Shown one piece after another: positions 1 to 11,434 of a stretch of 64,000 bases of DNA (the first letter of the stretch is position 1; each line of letters starts with the position of its first letter). This stretch comes from Psoroptes ovis. Its lineage: Eukaryota; Arthropoda; Arachnida; Sarcoptiformes; Psoroptidae. The translations under genes were made by a program, and so were the position numbers. Under the pieces are notes generated by a model. The model made no database searches and was not told the origin of the DNA. It saw nothing but the letters and a program-made list of their open reading frames with translations. The DNA lies in contig PQWQ01000039.1 of assembly GCA_002943765.1 (NCBI GenBank), forward strand, positions 124,001 through 188,000. The letters run 5' to 3'.

Positions 1-712
1 TTAACAACAACAATAAATGCTTTCATAATTTTGAATAATTTTCAACAATTTCAATTTCATTTGATTGAAATCATTGATTTCATTGAAATCATTGAAACAT
101 CAGGAAAATCTATCGGTAGCAACAAGTGAAATTATTATTCAAATAAATCTAATTTCAATTGATAGGAAAAAAAAACAAAAATGTAACGGTACATGGCTTT
201 AATGTTGTTTACCATGTATTATCATTATCAAGATGTGCAGATAAATAATTTTGAATTTGTATTAAACTTATTTCGAAAAATTCAAATGATTATTGATCTG
301 ATTATTTTCAAGATTTTTCTTGGTAATTCTTGGTAATTTTCTTGGCAATTCTTAGCAAATTAACACACATGCCAACCTGATTCAATTTTGAAACCCAAAA
401 AATCGATTATGAATGGCAAATATTTCGGCAGAAACAAATGGTGTGGAAGTTATCATCATCATCATCATAGAAATTTGATCGATTGATTGATGATTTCATA
501 TTTTGTCAGTGTGTGTATTCATTTGTACATGTTTTCATTTTTTCAAATAATGAAAAAATTATGACTAATGCTTTCACTTTATAACCATTCATTCAATCAA
601 TTCATTTATTCAATCGAATGAATCAATTGATTAACCTTGAATCAAATCAAATCAAAAACATATATTTTTTCATTTCAATCAAATCATCATCAATTATTGT
701 ATTATTCATATA

Positions 713-794
713 TAAAGTTGTCCGAAAAGTTCATTCGGCTTAATCACAATAGAGTTGCTCATAAAAATCGGCCAGAACTTTTCGGACAACCTAA
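713..794 (-). mobile_element. Palindromic mariner-like MITE, subfamily C
   Basis: The left end is decayed (TATAAAGTTG for TTAGGTTG) and the right end CCTAATA is intact. The centre reads GTTCATTCGG...GTTGCTCAT, the inverse orientation of most C copies. Confidence 0.85.
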
Positions 795-1343
795 TATTTT
801 TTCAAAAATATTAAGATTAAAGATTCATAAATAATAATTTAAGTTGCTTTTCATTTGACATGAATATTTGATGGCAAAATTGAATTATAAATTGAAAATG
901 TAAATTACATCACAAATTGTATGAAAATTATGTTTATTTTATTGTTGTTTCAATAATTATCCATTTTTCCATCATTTGTTGCATCAAATACCAAGATGAT
1001 CAATGTATTTGATGAATGAATTATGATTTAAATTATTATTTGTTCAATTGATTAGCTTTTTCAATTAGAATTAAGCTAATTAATTCAATATTCTATTCAA
1101 TTTCATTGATTAAATTTACTGTGAATTCAATTGAATTTCAAATAATTGAATGTAATTCAAATAATTGAAATATGGAAAAATGAATTTCCGTCAAACAAAA
1201 TGAAATGAAATGATTGATTGAATTTCAAAAATTCAAAATTCAAATTTGATTTAGTCGCATATAGATGGCATTTTTCATTTGAAAATTTTTAAAATTTTTA
1301 AATTTTTGAATTTAAAAAATTTTCCCGCCATTTTTCTCTGGGT

Positions 1344-1384
1344 GAATTTCGGAGAAATTTGTCAAAATTTTTTCTCCGAAATTC
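1344..1384. repeat. Hairpin with perfect 14-bp arms
   Basis: GAATTTCGGAGAAA (1344-1357) and its complement TTTCTCCGAAATTC (1371-1384) are separated by 13 bp. It is unrelated to the MITE family. Confidence 0.8.
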
Positions 1385-1698
1385 AATCAATCAATCAACA
1401 TCATCATTGTCGACGGACAATAAGCGAAAATCAATTTGATGATTTTCAAGAAAATCTTAGAAAATGAATGAGGGGCAATAAGTTTTTCAAAGTAAAAAAA
1501 AACTAAAAAAATTAAAACGTGATTTGAAAATTTGAAAATGATATGCAAACACATATACACAACATAATAAATACTCAAAGCAACAAAAATCAAAGCAATG
1601 ATTGAATTGAATTGAATTGAATTATTATTTGAACAAATTTCAGCACAAATTTCAAATAGCGATGATGATTTTTATTTTGATTTTCGTTTTTCGAAATA

Positions 1699-1781
1699 TT
1701 GGGTCGTGTCCCATAAGTTCTTGTCGTTTTTCTAATGAAAAAAAAATTTAAAAAACGACAAAAACTTATGGGACAACCTAA
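1699..1781 (-). mobile_element. Palindromic MITE, subfamily B
   Basis: The arms carry GTCCCATAAGTTCTTGTCG and its complement around a T/A-rich centre. The left terminus has a small insertion (GGGTCGTGTCCC) and the right terminus is intact. Confidence 0.85.
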
Positions 1782-2966
1782 CAACATTATTTGAAATGTA
1801 TTAAATCGATTTTTATACGAAAAAAAATGAAAATGAAAAGAAATACACGATTTTTTTTTCGCATTTCAATGGAAATGAATCGAAATATTTCTCAAAAAAA
1901 TAAAATATTTTGAATTCAATTTGTGAATTTAGTCGAATAGATGATGATACTAAATATCGATGAATAATTAATATCATCATCTTTGGACTTTGTGTGTGGG
2001 CTAAATCGAGTCAAAATCGAAGAAAATCAAAAAAAAAAAAGCAAAAAGATGAACGAGTTAAAGGGGAGAAAAATGTTCATCATTTTAAAGGATATAGTTT
2101 GAATTTATTCATCGAAATTTTGTTAGAAACTTTACTCGTTCAAGATGTGAGGCTATAGCCTGCACTAATGTAAATCAATGGAAAAAGCTATCGGAAATAT
2201 TCAAAATTTGCTAAATTCGCACTCATTTCAAAGCTCATTTTGAACGATTGATATTGAATTAATCATGTTTTTACAGCTCGTAACAAATGTCAAGAAATAA
2301 TTATTCAAAGATGATCATGTTTTTCCATGTTTTTTCAATTCATAAAAAACAAATGAAATTCAATTTCCATAATTAAAAACTTCAAATAATGAATGAATGC
2401 CACAAGAAACTATTTGGGAAAATGGATATGAATTTTCAAATAATAATATCTCCATCCATTCATTCAAAGGTGGAAATATTATTTGAAATGTCTTAATCAA
2501 ATTTTTTTTTTCAGATTTCAATAAGATGAATTTATGCATTGAAATGTATGGCGAATTGTTAATTGAAAATAATGAATTTACGAGAAAAATGAATGACAAA
2601 ACATGTTCAATATTAACAATCATCTGCTTGTATCTGTGTAGATGTTATTGTTTTATTCATTTTCATTGGCCATCAATACATATTCATCATCAATTGATAA
2701 TTGAAATGTCTGCCATAGAAAATTGAATTTTGAATTTTCAAAAAATAAAATTTTCTGAATGCTTCAAATGTGATTTATGGATATTTTTTCATTCAATATT
2801 TCATTTCATATTTCATGTTATTTTGCTGCCATACATACATTCAAATCATTCACACAATTAGTTCTGAAAAATGTATGAGAAATGATTTGAAACAAAAACA
2901 AAACTCGAAAAAAAAACAAATGGAAAATAATCATTTTTCAATGAATTCAAATAAATTCAAAATACA

Positions 2967-3047
2967 TTAGGTTGTCCGTAAAGTTCTGGTGGATTTTCAT
3001 GAACAACTCTATCGATCGAGACTGATGAACTTTTCGGACAGGCCTAA
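2967..3047 (+). mobile_element. Palindromic MITE, subfamily C
   Basis: TTAGGTTGTCCGTAAAGTTC on the left, ACTTTTCGGACAGGCCTAA on the right with one extra G. The centre carries GATTTTCATGAACAACTC. Confidence 0.88.
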
Positions 3048-4251
3048 TATATTTAGACATTTGAAAATGATTTTTATTGTTTTCAATCATTATGAATGCT
3101 TATTTGATTTTCTTTTTTGATGAAACATATAAAAATTAAGGAAAATATCAGATGTTTCTTTTGATGACTTTATTATCATTATTTATTTATTTGTATTTAA
3201 AATGTTCACTGTAAATGAATGCGAATGCGAATATTTTGAATTTTCAATTCAATAATTAATTCAAACAATCGGAAAAATTGAATTGAACAAAACATCTTTT
3301 CAAATTGGAAATATATACGAAATACGAATTAATATCAAGTTCGTGCATGTATTTTTTTCAAATTTGTTGGTTTTCCATGCTTGAAATTGCTTGAAATTTG
3401 CTTTGTAGTATTAACATAGTGCATACAACATGCAAAAATCAAAATTTTAAATGAGAATAAATGTAAATTGTGGTAAAATATGAATGGGAATTGTGAATTA
3501 TTCAAATTTGTAATTTTAAATTCATTTCTGAGCTGAATCTCTCGAATAACCATGATGATCATGGTTAACATATTGAATGAATGAGCGAATAAATGATTAT
3601 ATTTTACTCTTTGAAAAATATTCATAATGCCAGAATCATAGGATTTATGACCCTACAATACCTGATTGAAACAAGGGAAATAAGAAGAAAACAAAAGCAC
3701 CGATTTCATATTTTGATTCATTTTTTTTCAAAGAAAATATTTCGTGTATATTTTCATTGAACATTTATTTATTCATGATTTTTGCAAATGCAAATATCCA
3801 TGTAAATAGTGGTATGAATATCTTTATTTTCGAATGGAAAAACTATCATCACCAGCATCATCGTCGCTGACCAAAAATGATCAATCTTTTAATGTTTTTG
3901 AATATAATTAAATTTGAATCAATTTTTCCTTCCGATTAAATCTCGAATGAATACGAAATGTAAAACAATTTTTGAACATTTAAAAATAAACAATAACCTC
4001 ATGTATTCATTTCATGATTAAATAACGAGCCAAAATCAACAGAAAACAATTAATACAAACATGGAACAAATTTAATGATTATGATAACAACGAATAATGA
4101 ATAGGAAAAATTTCACCTGTACTTTTTTTTTGAATTCATTGAATTGAATATACATGATGCAAATGATCATTTTATGGTTCATAACGATAATGATGATTAT
4201 GATCAATGATCGTGGTGATTTATTGTGTATTCAACAATACATACATTATAT

Positions 4252-4335
4252 TTAGGTTGTCCGAAAAGTTCATTCCGATTAATCGAATAGAAATTTGCTC
4301 ATGAAAATCGGCAAAAACTTTTCGGACAACCACAA
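4252..4335 (-). mobile_element. Palindromic MITE, subfamily C
   Basis: Intact TTAGGTTGTCCGAAAAGTTC on the left; the right terminus has decayed to CCACAATA. A 19-A run follows about 10 bp later. Confidence 0.88.
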
Positions 4336-5182
4336 TACATAATCAAAAAAAAAAAAAAAAAAACCAATCGATCACCTTTATATTATCATCAATGGATGAT
4401 CAGTGTATGAATGGATTTTTTTTTTTTTTGTTTTGTTGTTCGGCTGATTATCATCATTGAAATCATGATTTTAAAATATTTAAAACACATTTCAAGTGAT
4501 GATTTTGAATTTTTGAATTGATTTTTGAATAGATTTGAATCGGATTCAGATCAGTTTGTGTTTGGTCAATTTTTCATTCAAGAAATGAATGAATATTTCA
4601 ATTTTTCGAGGAAATTTTTCGGAAAAAATTTCAAATAAATTGAATCAAAGATTTTCTCGACTTGAAAATATATAATTCACATAATCGATTATGTTTGATT
4701 TGATCAATATTCAATTTGAAAATATCGGGATAATCGTTTGAAAAATCGAAAAAAATTAATTCAAAGCCATTAAAGCAGCGCTTGTATTGAATTGTACTGT
4801 ATCCGATCTATGATTCGATAATCATTTCGATTGATTAATTTTGAATTTTCGGAAAAATGCAGAATTCAAAGACTTTTATGGAGACTATTCAAGACATTCA
4901 ATTCAAAAATCGTGGACAAACATCAAGTATTTTGTCCATTTTCAATTTCAATTTTCAATAATTTTCAATAATGACCATAATCCATGTAAATTGGTGCTTG
5001 TGTAATTCGAAAATTCAAAAATTCGAAATGAGTCTTAAAATGAAAATTTAAATCGAAATTGAAATTAAATCAATTTGAATCAACTTTAAAGATCAACATT
5101 GGATCATCATCATTTTCAAGAAACATTCTAAGCAAATCAAAGACTAGAACATTGTTTTTGAGTCAATGATTATTAATCCATC

Positions 5183-5216
5183 TGAAAAACGACAAGAACT
5201 TATGGGACAACCTAAT
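5183..5216 (+). mobile_element. Solo right arm of a subfamily B MITE
   Basis: GAAAAACGACAAGAACTTAT, then GGGACAACCTAATA, without a matching left arm in the preceding 80 bp. This is a deletion remnant. Confidence 0.7.
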
Positions 5217-5674
5217 ATAAATGTACACTTGTATTTAATGAATGAAATATCGATGCACACACACACACACTTACTCATACAGAAATTTGAAAAAATTCAA
5301 ACACACAGAAACACACTCGAATAATTCAAAGTTTTCAATTTGAATTTTTTCAAATTTTCAAAGCTGAAAAATACCTGTCATTTTATATTTATTATTATTT
5401 TGGCTAAATCATTGAAAAATGGTAAAAATACTAATCGATAATCGGATTATTTGATTTTGTATGTGTGTATATGTGTGTGTGATTTACAAAATCTAAAATC
5501 TAAAACATCAAAACACATCATGAAAAACACTTGTATATATTTGAAATAGAAAAAACGAACAACAAGCCGAATAATCAATGTGTGTAAATGTCCAAAGTAA
5601 ATCTATCTTATTTGAACGATTATTTGTACGATTTGTTCATAATTAAAACTGTGTGTTCAATGTGTTCAGAAATA

Positions 5675-5757
5675 TTAGATTGTCCAATAAGTTCTTGCCG
5701 ATTTTCTTCTGATTTCCTACGATATAATCGGCAAAAACTTTCCGGACAAACTGATAA
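5675..5757 (+). mobile_element. Palindromic MITE, subfamily A
   Basis: TTAGATTGTCCAATAAGTTC pairs with ACTTTCCGGACAAACTGA; the centre GATTTCCTACGATATAATCGG is typical. Several unpaired substitutions show decay. Confidence 0.85.
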
Positions 5758-6117
5758 TATCAGAAATCATTTCATTTGATTTGAACAACAAATTTCAAAT
5801 CAAAATATGATAATTATCAGTGTTGAATATATATTTCTTTGAAATTTGACTCGTGTTAATTAAAAATTAATCATTTATCATAAGATATGAAAAAATATCG
5901 AGTGGAAACTATAGGCTTCAAGAGAAAAAGCTTTCAAAAATGCTTATTCGTATTATTTCAATTATCGCGAATTTTTTTAGTGTGTAAAAGCAATCAATGG
6001 TAATAATTGATTGTAATTATACATATTAAATTAATTCAAAACGAAACATCTTTCAAAACAAGACAAAAAAATCCAAGACTATTTGAATTATAATCAAAGA
6101 TAATAATTTCAATTATA

Positions 6118-6201
6118 TTAGGTTGTCCGCAAAGTTTTTTGTCAATTTACCAATTGAAAAAACAACTGAAAAATGGGCAAAAACTTTTCGGACAACCCGA
6201 T
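6118..6201 (-). mobile_element. Palindromic MITE, subfamily A (variant centre)
   Basis: TTAGGTTGTCCGCAAAGTTT faces ACTTTTCGGACAACCCGA. The centre AATTGAAAAAACAACTGAAA matches the copy at 53300 and, inverted, those at 14060 and 15137. It lies 107 bp beyond the exon 2 donor. Confidence 0.87.
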
Positions 6202-6308
6202 CATAATCAAGACAATTTCAATTATAATTCTTAATTATTATTATAATAATAATTTTTAATTATTGTTAAATAATTATAAATAATGAAATAAACGAATATT
6301 CAACTTAC

Positions 6309-6453
6309 CACTTTTAGACATTCCGACCATTAAACATTTTTTAAGACGACAACTTTTACATGATGTACGATTTTTTTTATTTATAATACATTCACCATTA
6401 TTTTTACATTCACCTAATGCTGATAGATTATTGTATGTACGGCCAAAAAATGA
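6309..6453 (-). CDS. knrl: Knirps-family nuclear receptor, coding exon 2 (zinc finger 2)
   Basis: The exon is preceded by a TTTTACACAG acceptor and followed by G|GTAAGT. It joins exon 1 in phase 0 and gives residues 40-87 plus the first base of codon 88 (phase 1 exit). It begins SFFGRTYNNL, completing the P-box CEGCKS. Finger-2 zinc ligands are Cys55, Cys61, Cys71 and Cys74 (CX5CX9CX2C), followed by Cys79 in RLKKC, and it ends LMVGMSKS. The run ECKNNGECIINKKNRT is close to fly knirps-related, whereas the exon 1 motif NQLCKVC looks more like eagle. The split Gly88 codon should continue into the SRYGRRSNWFK extension typical of the family, but that exon is not in the window. Two hairpin MITEs flank this exon closely (6118-6201 and 6600-6680). 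Confidence 0.93.
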
Positions 6454-6599
6454 CTGTGTAAAACAATTACAATTAAACAAAAAAAAAACAATTAGCACGA
6501 AATTTTTTTGGAAAAATTTAAAATGAAAATTCGGATACATCATAAGCAATAATAAGCAGAAATTTAAGCTAAAACATGAAAATGTTTATTCATATATTA

Positions 6600-6680
6600 T
6601 TAGGTTGTCCGATAAATTCTTGCCAATTTTCTCCATAATTCTCTACGATAAAATCGGCAAAAACTTTTCGGACAACTTAA
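6600..6680 (+). mobile_element. Palindromic MITE, subfamily A
   Basis: TTAGGTTGTCCGATAAATTC faces ACTTTTCGGACAACTTAA. It lies 146 bp outside the exon 2 acceptor, in the long intron. Confidence 0.88.
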
Positions 6681-9600
6681 TAATAATTAAAAACAACAAA
6701 AAATTAAAAAAATCAAAAAACATCGGTATCATATGTAACATAATGTATGCAATATAATAAATGGGCAAATAATATGAATTTTGTTTTTCGGTCATAATTT
6801 TCAAGCCATTTTAAAGCATTTTTCATTCAAAAACATTCAAAAAATGATGTGCAGCTTACAAATATGAAATGCAAATCCTTAAACAGTCAAAAACAAAAGA
6901 AATAAGATATTTATTCCGGAACACACACAAACATCAAAAAAGCAATTCAAGCTATTGCATTGTATAATAAAGGGGACAAATTTACCCTAAAACAATAACA
7001 ATAATTGTAATAATAATTGTATGAATGATGATGATGATGACCAAACCTTTAACATGGTAAATTATTAAAAATGAAAAAAACATGAAAATTTTTGTCAAAA
7101 AAACGAAATTCTTCAATTGTTCGTTCATCATCATCATTATTTTCATTATTTTACCTTGTTAATAATAAACAACAACAACCTTTGAATATCTACAAGACAA
7201 CAACGACAGTAATATTTCTTGAAGAAAATAAACCAAAAAATATGGAATAAACAAACAAGATCCAATTATATCGTTGCTATCTTTGATATCATGAATAATA
7301 TGTCCAAGCAAACAAACAAAACAAAATTCAAAAAATATGAAATAAAACATCATCTCCTACATCGTAGAAAAGAAAACAAACAAATGCAGCAATAATAATA
7401 ATGATAATCTTTTGTAATTTTGATGCTTGAAAATAATAAAATATGAATTAAAATATGAATAAACAAATAATAATGATAACAATAATAATAATAATAATAC
7501 AACACAATAATAACAACAAGATAATAATGATTATCTTTATCATATTACATGAATGATAATTATCATTATTCTGGCCATTGTTGTTGTTGTTGTTGTTGTT
7601 GTAAATATAAATTGTTGTTTAATATAACGACAACAGCAACTAAAACGTCTTAAAATAATGAAAAACATCTTAAAATCATTGTCGATTCATCATATTGTGA
7701 TTCATCACACAAAGAAAAATAAAATATGACAAAATTTTAAAGGACATAGAACACATCTGTTTGTATTTGTTTGAACCAAATTACCTGACAAAAAAAATTG
7801 AATGAAATATTCATTCATTCATTTTGTTTATTTATTCATTCATTTTTCAATAATAAATGAATATTATGGAAAAAATGTATGAATAAATAATTTTCAAATT
7901 AAGAATTTTGAACAATAATTTTTAAAGATTTTGAAAGATTTTTAAGGATTTTTAAATAATTTTCAAAGGATTTTTGAATCAAATTTTAAAATTTCAAAAA
8001 TTTTGAACCTGAAAGACGTCTTAAGATGTCTTAAAGATGCTTTGGAGATGTCAAATTATTTGAAGCTTGGATGAAGAATCGAGAACATTGTTTGGAGAAC
8101 ATTTCTAAGACCATCAAATTTCATAATTTTTTCAAAAATTTAGCATCATACAATGGATATGTAATGACATGTGTAATATAAATCATAACACTGTTATTTG
8201 TCTTTGTGCATCTCGTAATCATATTGTAATCTCATAATAATGGATAAGCTTCGTAATAATAATAATAATAATTGGCCAAAAATCCATTTTCTATTCGAAT
8301 TAGATGCTATTTTCGTTGTCGTCGTCGTCATGTTTATTTGTTTGTTTGTGTTGTAATTATTATTATTTATTATCAGTCATAATCATCATAATCATAATCA
8401 TAATCATTCATTGAAATTCATGAATATTTTTGTTGTAAAAAATTAAAACAACCAAAAAATAATTAAATTGAAATTATAACCCGAAAAATATTTATTTGTT
8501 TTTCAAAATTTCAAAGGCTTAAACCCTGCAAAAGCAGCAACGCATTGTCATTGTGATCATCATCAGCAATGCATTATCATTATATTTACATTAAAAATTG
8601 TGGATTTTACTTCAAAAATTAAAGGCCATAATCTTCAATTTTCGAGATTTTAAGCAATTTATTTGGGATTACAATTGAAATAATTCAAAACTAATTAATT
8701 AATCGAAAATTTCGGCTGAAAAACATGGCAATTTTTGTTCAATTTGGACAAATTTCACCATTGAAAATTGTATTGAATTTCGATCATCATTTCTTCATTT
8801 TTATGAATTTCGAAAATTCAAAGATCATAAAATTTTTATTTTTCGCAGCAAATACTTTCAATACAATCGAAAAAATGCACAGAAGTTTTCAAATCAATTC
8901 GTCGCCGTTGTTTTCTTTTGATTATTATTATTATTGATTACAATAATAATACTTCATTCAAATGAATTTCAATAATCACACCTAAATTAAATTCACAAAT
9001 TTCAATGATAATAATAATAATAATAAACAACAACGATATAATAAACAACAACAACCAAATACACACACAGAGCAATCTAACCCAAAAATGGACAACAACA
9101 ACACACTGCAATCTGTTTGATTTTATTTTATTTTCAATTTTTTAAAATTTTACAAGTCAGAGTAAATAAAACAAAAAACAATCAAATTTTCAATAAATAA
9201 ATACATCGAAAAGATGTGATTTTTTTTTGTTTTGTTTTGTTTATATTTCTCCATTCACCATTTACTATTTTCAAAAATTTGCCCAGTGTCTATCAGTCAG
9301 TATTAGTCATAATTCAAAGCTATTTTTGAGCTGGAATCTTTTCCAAAAATTTCAAAAATTATTCATAGAAAATATATGGTAAATATGCACTGACAAAAGT
9401 ACACTGATTTACTTTTTTTTCAATCATTTCAAAGATGTTTCTTATTATTATCATTGTATTTGAACTGATTATTATCATTATTATTCAATCAAATGTGATT
9501 TCAATACAAATTCAATGTGTATTATTCACATTGAATTCAAATGTGTAAATAATGCAATATTTTTTTCCATTTTTTCAAATTTCTTCATTTCTTTTGCCCA

Positions 9601-11354
9601 ATATACATATAGCAAATTGATTGTTATAATTTTTTTTATTTTTGTTTTATTTTCATAATAATTTGTGCAAAAATTTGCACCATTTTGAGAAATTTTTGTG
9701 CTTCATTCGTCCAATTTTGCTATGATTCATTCACTTCTTAATATATTCAATATATGTGTATTATTATTTCAATGTTTGAACACATTTTTTTTTTGTTTTC
9801 GAAATAATAATGATTGGACAAACATCGTTAAAAATCAAAGCAGTCAAGACCTAACAAGATCTTTGAAATGAACTGAACTGCAAAGAATTTATGAATAATT
9901 GTATGGAAATGCATCCTCGACAATTCAGTTCTTGCTGATTGCTTTTGCAAATGTCTTGAATTTTGTCAACAACGACTGAAAATTCATTTGGCGCCAATAC
10001 AAATGATTATTGCTTTATTTAAATTTTAAATATTGAACAATCATTTGTGCTTTCTTTGATTTCGTTGGGTTTCTTAGATTCAAACGATGAATTATGGTGT
10101 TATTTGAAAATTCAAGTGCAAGCAAATGAAGGAAATTACCATATATTTTAAATTACCATCATTTTCTAGCCAAAAACAATGATAACAATGTCCGAATATC
10201 GATCAATATTTGTTCAAGAACAAACAAGTTCGATGATCTTTGCATTGATTCTGAACGATTTTTGGCTTCTTATTTCATTTGTGTTCTTGATTTTTCTCAC
10301 ACACAAACACACACGGATTCATACAAAAATTCAAATGAAATATATTTTTGTTCATCGATTCGTTTCGGATATTTTTGAAAATTTTGTTTTTGCTCATATC
10401 ATACATTCAATTTCAATTGAATTGAACCAATGAATCTGTATTTTCAAACAAATTTGTTTTTTCACATCTTGTTTCACATGTCAATTTAAATTCAATCATA
10501 TTTGATATGGCATCATTCATTGATAGATTTATATTTTGAAAAAATAAGAAAAATTCAATGATTGAAAAACAAAACAAATAAAACAATGATAAAACAATCG
10601 AAATCAATAAATAATAATCATAATAATTGATGATGTGATCGGTTACGGATCGATAGATTTATTCTGAATCTGCGAAATTAATCAATCAATCAATCAATCG
10701 ATCAATTGAAGAATATTCAAAAAATAAAATGATCTGGAAAAAAAATTAGATCTATAGTCCTTTTATAATATTCAAAGATATTGTATCAATCTTTTTGAAA
10801 ATGATTTTGAAAATTTTGATTTATTTGCATTGGTCAATAAATAAGGATGGATCATGTTAGTGAACAACCCGTACAAATTCAATGTATTTTCAATGCAAAA
10901 TTTAGCCTAAAATTTCGCCAATTACAAAGTGAAATAGGATCAATGCATTGTTCATTGTTTACGAGTTATTTTTTCTGTATTTTTCTCAGATTTTTATTTC
11001 AGATTTTTCCGATCGAAAACGATAAATTTATTATGAGAAAAATGGAATAAAATATCGTGAAATATTTTTCGGCCAGCCAGCCAGCCAACAAGCAAACAAA
11101 AATTTGAACCAATCATAATTTCAAATTACGACAAGAAAACAATCTTTTGCTATAAAATCAAAGGAACAACAACAAGCGCAACAACAAGGAACAAGCAAGA
11201 TTCATTATTTATTCATTTATATTCAATGAATGAATTGAATGAATGAATGAAATGAAATAAATGAAAAATAAATAAATTTTCTCAAACAAACAACTGAATG
11301 AATGAATAAAGCAATCAACTGGAGCGAATTTTATTTAAAAATATTGTTAATGTA

Positions 11355-11434
11355 TTATGTTGTCTGAAAAGTTTTTGCCGATTTTTTCATAGATAATCAT
11401 GAAAAAAATGGCAAAAACTTTTCGGACAACCCAA
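11355..11434 (-). mobile_element. Palindromic MITE, subfamily A
   Basis: 80 bp. TTATGTTGTCTGAAAAGTTT faces ACTTTTCGGACAACCCAA, and the centre is almost fully self-complementary (TTTTTTCATAG/ATCATGAAAAAA). Confidence 0.87.

Larger units (their letters stand above)
1..6308 (-). other. Start of intron 2 of the knirps-family gene; no further exon found
   Basis: Downstream of the exon 2 donor (GTAAGTTG at 6308) the minus strand was read for the expected SRYGRRSNWFK-like continuation and none was seen, so the rest of the gene lies beyond position 1. The stretch contains seven MITE entries (713, 1699, 2967, 4252, a solo arm at 5183, 5675, 6118), a perfect-armed hairpin at 1344-1384, an A run at 4345-4363 and otherwise featureless AT-rich sequence. 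Confidence 0.7.
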
